Below are positions 59,792 to 64,000 of a DNA stretch of 64,000 nucleotides, piece after piece. Both the position numbers and the translations under genes were made by a program. The DNA lies in the NCBI RefSeq assembly GCF_002874965.1, contig NZ_CP025624.1:1550001-1614000 (forward strand). Direction: 5' to 3'. Position 1 is the stretch's first letter. Every line of letters starts with the position of its first letter. Under the pieces are notes generated by a model. It was not told where the DNA came from. It did no database searches and saw only the letters and a program-made list of their open reading frames with translations. The DNA comes from Pseudomonas sp. NC02 (lineage in GTDB: Bacteria > Pseudomonadota > Gammaproteobacteria > Pseudomonadales > Pseudomonadaceae).

Positions 59792-60979
59792 TCAGCGAAT
59801 ATGCCGCGCGTAATGCCGGGGATCGAAGCGCAGTACGATCAGCAGCATCACCACCACCACGGCCGTCAATGACCACCAGGCCCACTCGAAGCTGCCCAGC
59901 TGGTCGCGGATCATCCCGGCAATCAACGGCGACAACCCGGCGATCAGGTAGCCGATGCCCTGCACAAAGGCCGTCAGGCCACCGGCACGGCGCGGGTTGT
60001 CGAGGTGGTCGAGGGACAGGATCAGGCTCATCGGAAACAAGCCGCCAATCCCCAGGCCGAGCAAACACGGCCACAGCAGGCTCAGGTATTGCGGGCTCAG
60101 GATCAGCCCGCAGAAGCCGGCGATGATCAGCACCAGCAGCACCGCGACCACACCCCGCTTGTCCCTCCGGCGGTTGGCGATGGCCGGGGTAATCAGGCCG
60201 GAGACCACTTCCATGGCCGTCAAAAAGCCCAGCAACAGGCCGGCGTTCTGTTCACTCCAGCCTTGTTCCACGTAGTACGGCGCCAGCCAGGCCAGCACGC
60301 AGGTGTAGGACGCGGTACCGAGGCCAAAGAAAATCGCCAGCAACCAGGCCCGGCGATTGCCGAAGAATGACGCCTGCGGGCCTGCGCCGGCTTGCGGCAG
60401 CGGCGGCAGCACCGAGCGTTGGGCGTACCAGAACACCAGCGCCAATACCGCGAGAACCGCCCAGATGGCCAGGCCGATGCGCCAGCTGCCGGTTTGCACC
60501 TGGATAAACGGCGAGAACGAAGCGGCGAGGGCCGCGCCGCCCATGATCGCGGTGACGTACAGGCCCATGAACAGGGAAACGTTGTCGCTGAAGCGCGACT
60601 TGATCAAGGCGGGCATCAACGTCTGGATCATCGCGATGCCTACGCCGGCGGCAATGGCGCTGAGGATCAGCTCAACCGCCGAGTCCAGGAACAACCGGGA
60701 GACGGTGGCCAGGCCGATCACCACCAGCGACAGCACAATGCTGCGATGCTCGCCGAAGCGTTTGGCCACGGCCATGCCAAAAAACATCGCCAGGCCCATG
60801 GCCATGACGGGCAGCATGGTCAGCAGGGAGGCCGTGCTGAAACTCAGGGCCACATCGGCGCGAATCGACGACAACAACGGGCCGACGGCGGCCATTGACG
60901 GGCGCAGGTTGAGGGCAACCAGCACAACGCTGATCATCAGCCAAACGGCGGTGGCGGGTTTTGCGCGGACGTTTTCCAT
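59792..60979 (-). CDS. CynX/NimT-family MFS transporter
   Basis: A 395-residue twelve-helix MFS protein with the family start VVLVALNLRPSMAAVGPLLS and MLPVMAMGLAMFFGMAVAKR. Members move cyanate, 2-nitroimidazole or other small anions. The ATG at 60979 is chosen by AAGG placement; a frame extension upstream is unlikely. Substrate unknown; the LysR gene downstream may control it. Confidence 0.85.
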   Translation of the reverse strand: MENVRAKPATAVWLMISVVLVALNLRPSMAAVGPLLSSIRADVALSFSTASLLTMLPVMAMGLAMFFGMAVAKRFGEHRSIVLSLVVIGLATVSRLFLDSAVELILSAIAAGVGIAMIQTLMPALIKSRFSDNVSLFMGLYVTAIMGGAALAASFSPFIQVQTGSWRIGLAIWAVLAVLALVFWYAQRSVLPPLPQAGAGPQASFFGNRRAWLLAIFFGLGTASYTCVLAWLAPYYVEQGWSEQNAGLLLGFLTAMEVVSGLITPAIANRRRDKRGVVAVLLVLIIAGFCGLILSPQYLSLLWPCLLGLGIGGLFPMSLILSLDHLDNPRRAGGLTAFVQGIGYLIAGLSPLIAGMIRDQLGSFEWAWWSLTAVVVVMLLIVLRFDPRHYARHIR

Positions 60980-61095
60980 GGACGAGCCTTGAACTGACAA
61001 GGGCAGTATTAGGCCGGGCGTGGGGGAGGGCGGCAAATGAGAAAGTCGTTGGGGCTATTGAAAAAATGCATCTGCTGACACGGCACAAATCAACA

Positions 61096-61184
61096 GGTAG
61101 GAGCTGGCTTGCCTGCGATAGCGGTGGGTCAGGCAACACATCTGTGTCTGATAGACCGCAATCGCAGGCAAGCCAGCTCCCACA
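61096..61184. repeat. REPIN near-identical to the one at 40.6 kb
   Basis: GGTAGGAGCTGGCTTGCCTG (left, from 61096) faces GCAGGCAAGCCAGCTCCCAC (right, ends near 61184), with the inner GCGATAGCGGTGG block. It matches the 40639-40727 element over about 89 bp with a few changes. Confidence 0.9.
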
Positions 61185-61210
61185 GGTAACAGTGGTGCTC
61201 TTGAGTGTTT

Positions 61211-62653
61211 CTACACCGCCCGGATCACATGCTTGATCTCCTGAAACGCCTGCAACCCCCAAGGCCCCAGTTCACGGCCAATGCTGCTCTGCTTGTAACC
61301 ACCCCACGCCGTTTGCGGGAAGATCACCTGCGGCGCATTGATCCACACCAAACCCACCTGCAAAGCATTGGCCACTCGCTCAGCCGCTTCCAGGTTGCTG
61401 CTCAGCACGCTCGCGACCAGGCCAAACTCACTGTCATTGGCCAGCGCCACCGCCTCGGCCTCATTGGCAAAACTGCGCACGCACAGCACCGGGCCGAAGA
61501 TCTCCTCGTTCCACAACGCGCTGTCCAACGGCACTTCAGTGAAGACCGTCGGGCGAATGAAATACCCATGAGGCAAATCCGCCGGGCGCCCGCCGCCACA
61601 CAGCAGCTTCGCGCCGGCTTGCACGCCACGTTCGATATGCCCCAGCACCCGCTGGTACTGCGCACGGTTGACCAATGCGCCCATTTCCACGTCTTCGGCA
61701 AACGGGTCCGCCACGCGAATGCTCTCGGCCCTGGCCTGCAAGCGGGTGAGAAACTCGTCCGCCAGTTCGTCGGCCACCAACACCCGGCTGGTGGCGGAAC
61801 ACATCTGCCCGGCGTTGAAGAAACCACCGCCGCAGGCCAGTTCCACGGCCAGGTCGAGGTCGGCGTCCGCCAGTACCAGCAACGCGGATTTGCCGCCCAG
61901 TTCCAGGCTCACACCCTTGACCGTTTCGGCGGCGCGCTGCATCACCTGCACGCCCACGGCATTGCTGCCGGTGAAGGAGATTTTCGCGATCCGTGGGTCA
62001 GCCGCCATCGGCGCGCCCACCGCCAGGCCAGTGCCGCAGACCAGGTTGAACACACCGGCAGGCAAGCCCACCGAGGCGATGATCCTGGCCAGTTCCAGCT
62101 CTGCCAGCGGCGTCACTTCCGAAGGCTTGAGCACCACGCAGCAACCGGCCGCCAGCGCGGGGGCGAGTTTCCAGGCGGTGGTCACCATCGGGAAATTCCA
62201 CGGCACGATCAGGCCCACCACGCCGCAGGGTTCACGGCGTACACGGGCGCTGAAATCCTCAGTGGGCAGTACCACCGGACGGTCCTGGGTGGCGTCCATT
62301 TCGTCGGCCAGGTTCGCGTAATAGGCAAAGGTGGCGATCACGTCATCCACATCGATGCCGGCTTCAAACAGCGGCTTGCCATTGTTGCTCGATTGCAGTT
62401 GCATCAGGTGTTCACGCTCTGCGCTCACACCCTCGGCGATCTTGCGCAACAGCGCGGCGCGGTCGCGGCCTGTGCTTTTTGACCAGCTCGGGAAGGCCGC
62501 GCTGGCGGCGCCGATGGCCTCAGTCACCGCGCCTGCATCACCCACGCTCACTTGGGCCAGGGTGGCCTCGGTGGCCGGGTTGATCACGTCCAGCACGTCA
62601 TGGCCGGCACGCCACGCGCCATTGATAAACAGCCCATTCAATACCGCGCTCAT
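61211..62653 (-). CDS. NAD(P)-dependent aldehyde dehydrogenase
   Basis: A 480-residue ALDH. The general-base Glu is in LELGGKSAL, the catalytic Cys is in FNAGQMCSATSRVLV, the NAD-contact Asn in IVPWNFPMVTTAWK and the FTGSNAVG motif are present. The ATG at 62653 overlaps the stop of the ThDP enzyme gene upstream (ATGA), so the two are coupled. If the upstream enzyme makes 4-guanidinobutyraldehyde, this enzyme would oxidise it to 4-guanidinobutyrate; that is an inference. Confidence 0.92.
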   Translation of the reverse strand: MSAVLNGLFINGAWRAGHDVLDVINPATEATLAQVSVGDAGAVTEAIGAASAAFPSWSKSTGRDRAALLRKIAEGVSAEREHLMQLQSSNNGKPLFEAGIDVDDVIATFAYYANLADEMDATQDRPVVLPTEDFSARVRREPCGVVGLIVPWNFPMVTTAWKLAPALAAGCCVVLKPSEVTPLAELELARIIASVGLPAGVFNLVCGTGLAVGAPMAADPRIAKISFTGSNAVGVQVMQRAAETVKGVSLELGGKSALLVLADADLDLAVELACGGGFFNAGQMCSATSRVLVADELADEFLTRLQARAESIRVADPFAEDVEMGALVNRAQYQRVLGHIERGVQAGAKLLCGGGRPADLPHGYFIRPTVFTEVPLDSALWNEEIFGPVLCVRSFANEAEAVALANDSEFGLVASVLSSNLEAAERVANALQVGLVWINAPQVIFPQTAWGGYKQSSIGRELGPWGLQAFQEIKHVIRAV

Positions 62654-64000
62654 ACCGCCACCTCCTTCATCCAAAGCCCCTGGTCGATTTCAATCAGCGT
62701 CGGGCCCTGGCGATCAGTCGCGGCACGCAAGGCGCTGCGTAATTCCTCAACACCCTGGATGCGCTGGGCAGCAGCGCCGAGGGCCTTGGCCACGCCGATA
62801 AAGTCCGGGGTGTAGATGTCCACGCCCACCGGTTCGATGGCGCGGTTGACCATGTATTTCTTGATCTCCTCATAGCCCTGGTTATTCCACAGCAGCACGA
62901 TCACCGGCGTGCGCGCTTCCACGGCGCTGGCCAGTTCCGGCAGGGTGAATTGCAGGCCGCCGTCGCCGATCAGGCACACCACCGGCGCACCGTTGCCGCG
63001 CCCCAGCCACGCACCGATGGCCGCCGGCAAGGCGTAGCCGAGGGTGCCGTAGCCGGTGGAGGAGTTGAACCAGCGGCGCGGCTGGTCGAGGTTCAGGGTC
63101 AGGTTGCCGGTGTACACCGGTTGAGTGGAGTCGCCCACCAGTACGGCGTCGGGCAGTTCGTCCAGGACGGTGTTGAGGAACAGGGTTTGCGCGCGGGTGG
63201 CGGCGTCCCAGGTGGGTTCCAGTTCGCTCCACAGGCGGGCGACGCGGTGGGCGCCCCAGTTGCTGTCGCGGGCGGCCAGGGGTTTGTTGCCCAGCTCGGC
63301 AAGCAGTGCCTGCGCAGCGATTTGCGCGTCGGCTACCAGCGCGACTTGCGGCGGGTAATTGCGCACGGTCTGGTCGGAATCGATGTCGATGCGCAGCAGG
63401 GCGCCGGGAATGTCGAAGCCGCCGGCGAAGGTCACGTCGTAGTCGGTTTCGGCCAGCTCGGTGCCGATCGCCAGCACCACGTCTGCCTCGGCCACCAGCG
63501 CGCGGGTGGCGACCAGGGTTTGGGTCGAGCCGATCAGCAGCGGGTGGTTGGCGGCCAGCATGCCCTTGGCATTGATGGTCAGCGCCACCGGCGCGCCGAG
63601 GGCTTCGGCCAGCTGCGTCACCTCGGGGGCTGCGTCGATGGCACCGCCACCGGCGAGGATCAGCGGACGTTTCGCCGCTGCGAGCAACTGGCTCATCTGC
63701 TTGACCGCCGACGGCGCAGCGCCAGCGCGGGAAACGCTGACCGGTTCACTGCCGAGCAACGCGTCGGCGTTTTCCACCAGCACGTCCAGCGGGATTTCGA
63801 TGTGCACCGGGCGCGGTCGTCCGGCCTGGAACAGCGCAAATGCCCGGGCCAGTACACCGGGCAATTCGGCCGCCGACATCAAGGTATGGGAGAACGCCGC
63901 CACGCCCGCGATCATCGCGTTCTGGTTCGGCAGCTCGTGCAGCTTGCCGCGCCCGCCGCCCAGCTGGCTGCGGGACTGCACGCTGGAGATCACCAGCATC
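62650..64000 (-). CDS. ThDP-dependent decarboxylase, 5-guanidino-2-oxopentanoate decarboxylase-like, N-terminus off the window
   Basis: The C-terminal ~450 residues of an acetolactate-synthase-fold enzyme. The ThDP motif GDGGLQFTLPELASAVEART ending with NNQGYEEIKKY is complete (GDG...NN), and PNQNAMIAGVAAFSHTLMSA in the middle is AruI-like. The close link to an aldehyde dehydrogenase fits the arginine transaminase route, in which 2-ketoarginine is decarboxylated to 4-guanidinobutyraldehyde. Acetolactate synthase or benzoylformate decarboxylase are alternatives. The start is beyond the right edge. Confidence 0.75.
   Translation of the reverse strand, partial: MLVISSVQSRSQLGGGRGKLHELPNQNAMIAGVAAFSHTLMSAAELPGVLARAFALFQAGRPRPVHIEIPLDVLVENADALLGSEPVSVSRAGAAPSAVKQMSQLLAAAKRPLILAGGGAIDAAPEVTQLAEALGAPVALTINAKGMLAANHPLLIGSTQTLVATRALVAEADVVLAIGTELAETDYDVTFAGGFDIPGALLRIDIDSDQTVRNYPPQVALVADAQIAAQALLAELGNKPLAARDSNWGAHRVARLWSELEPTWDAATRAQTLFLNTVLDELPDAVLVGDSTQPVYTGNLTLNLDQPRRWFNSSTGYGTLGYALPAAIGAWLGRGNGAPVVCLIGDGGLQFTLPELASAVEARTPVIVLLWNNQGYEEIKKYMVNRAIEPVGVDIYTPDFIGVAKALGAAAQRIQGVEELRSALRAATDRQGPTLIEIDQGLWMKEVAV

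Overview
The window looks like chromosome of a fluorescent-group Pseudomonas. Supporting evidence is the high-GC coding on both strands, the sdhE-ygfX / nadB / algU-mucA-mucB-mucD block, an OpdH-TctCBA-TctDE tricarboxylate locus, a mucB-mucD junction with no mucC, and many REP/REPIN palindromes with the pseudomonad GAGCAAGCTCCC or GGAGCTGGCTTGC arms. There is no transposase, integrase, phage gene or CRISPR array. Most of the very long antisense reading frames are shadows caused by GC bias at third codon positions.

Layout. (1) 1-3.9 kb, minus strand: a guanidine-nitrogen operon with an ABC importer (binding protein, permease, ATPase) followed by the two DUF1989 carboxyguanidine deiminase subunits. 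The presumed guanidine carboxylase and allophanate hydrolase lie off the left edge. A guanidine-I (ykkC) riboswitch and a -24/-12 sigma-54 promoter sit upstream. (2) 4-7 kb: two small exported proteins, a 3-hydroxyisobutyryl-CoA hydrolase-like protein and ung. (3) 7.1-14.8 kb: tricarboxylate uptake (opdH-tctC-tctB-tctA plus an AbrB-like membrane protein), divergent from the tctDE two-component system. Three 11-bp-phased CTTTCA repeats lie between them, and Crc/Hfq-like A-rich motifs lie next to the opdH and tctC ribosome-binding sites. (4) 14.8-31.5 kb: conserved housekeeping genes (HDOD protein, ygfZ, sdhE-ygfX, nadB, algU-mucABD, a BepA-like protease, tusA, an AI-2E-family permease, bcp, gcvR, dapA-bamC-MBL hydrolase-purC, tRNA-Ser(CGA)).

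(5) 31.5-35 kb: a MntA-HepT toxin-antitoxin pair directly after the tRNA, then a cytochrome b561 - TPR protein - ECF sigma - anti-sigma group. (6) 35-49 kb: regulator-rich accessory metabolism. It holds an SDR/AraC pair, a LysR gene divergent from an MHS transporter plus M20 amidohydrolase and an HDAC-fold deacylase, a chemoreceptor with a FliA-type promoter, two unknown membrane proteins, and a LysR / lone binding protein / MHS transporter set. (7) 49.5-55.8 kb: a GntR-controlled catabolic cluster of SDR dehydrogenase, BKACE (DUF849) beta-keto-acid cleavage enzyme, SMP-30 lactonase and two MFS transporters. It reads as a lactone to hydroxy acid to beta-keto acid to acyl-CoA pathway with unknown substrate. 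(8) 56-64 kb: two further LysR genes, LtrA, a CHMI-type isomerase, a CynX/NimT-type MFS, and an aldehyde dehydrogenase coupled to a ThDP decarboxylase that resembles 5-guanidino-2-oxopentanoate decarboxylase and runs off the right edge.

The best candidates for new biology are the BKACE cluster, the ECF sigma operon with a twin-arginine anti-sigma factor and no ordinary start codon, and the pairing of a lone binding protein with an MHS symporter. The best-supported regulatory reading is joint nitrogen (sigma-54) and riboswitch control of the guanidine operon. All functions are inferred by reading the sequence; no database search was run.
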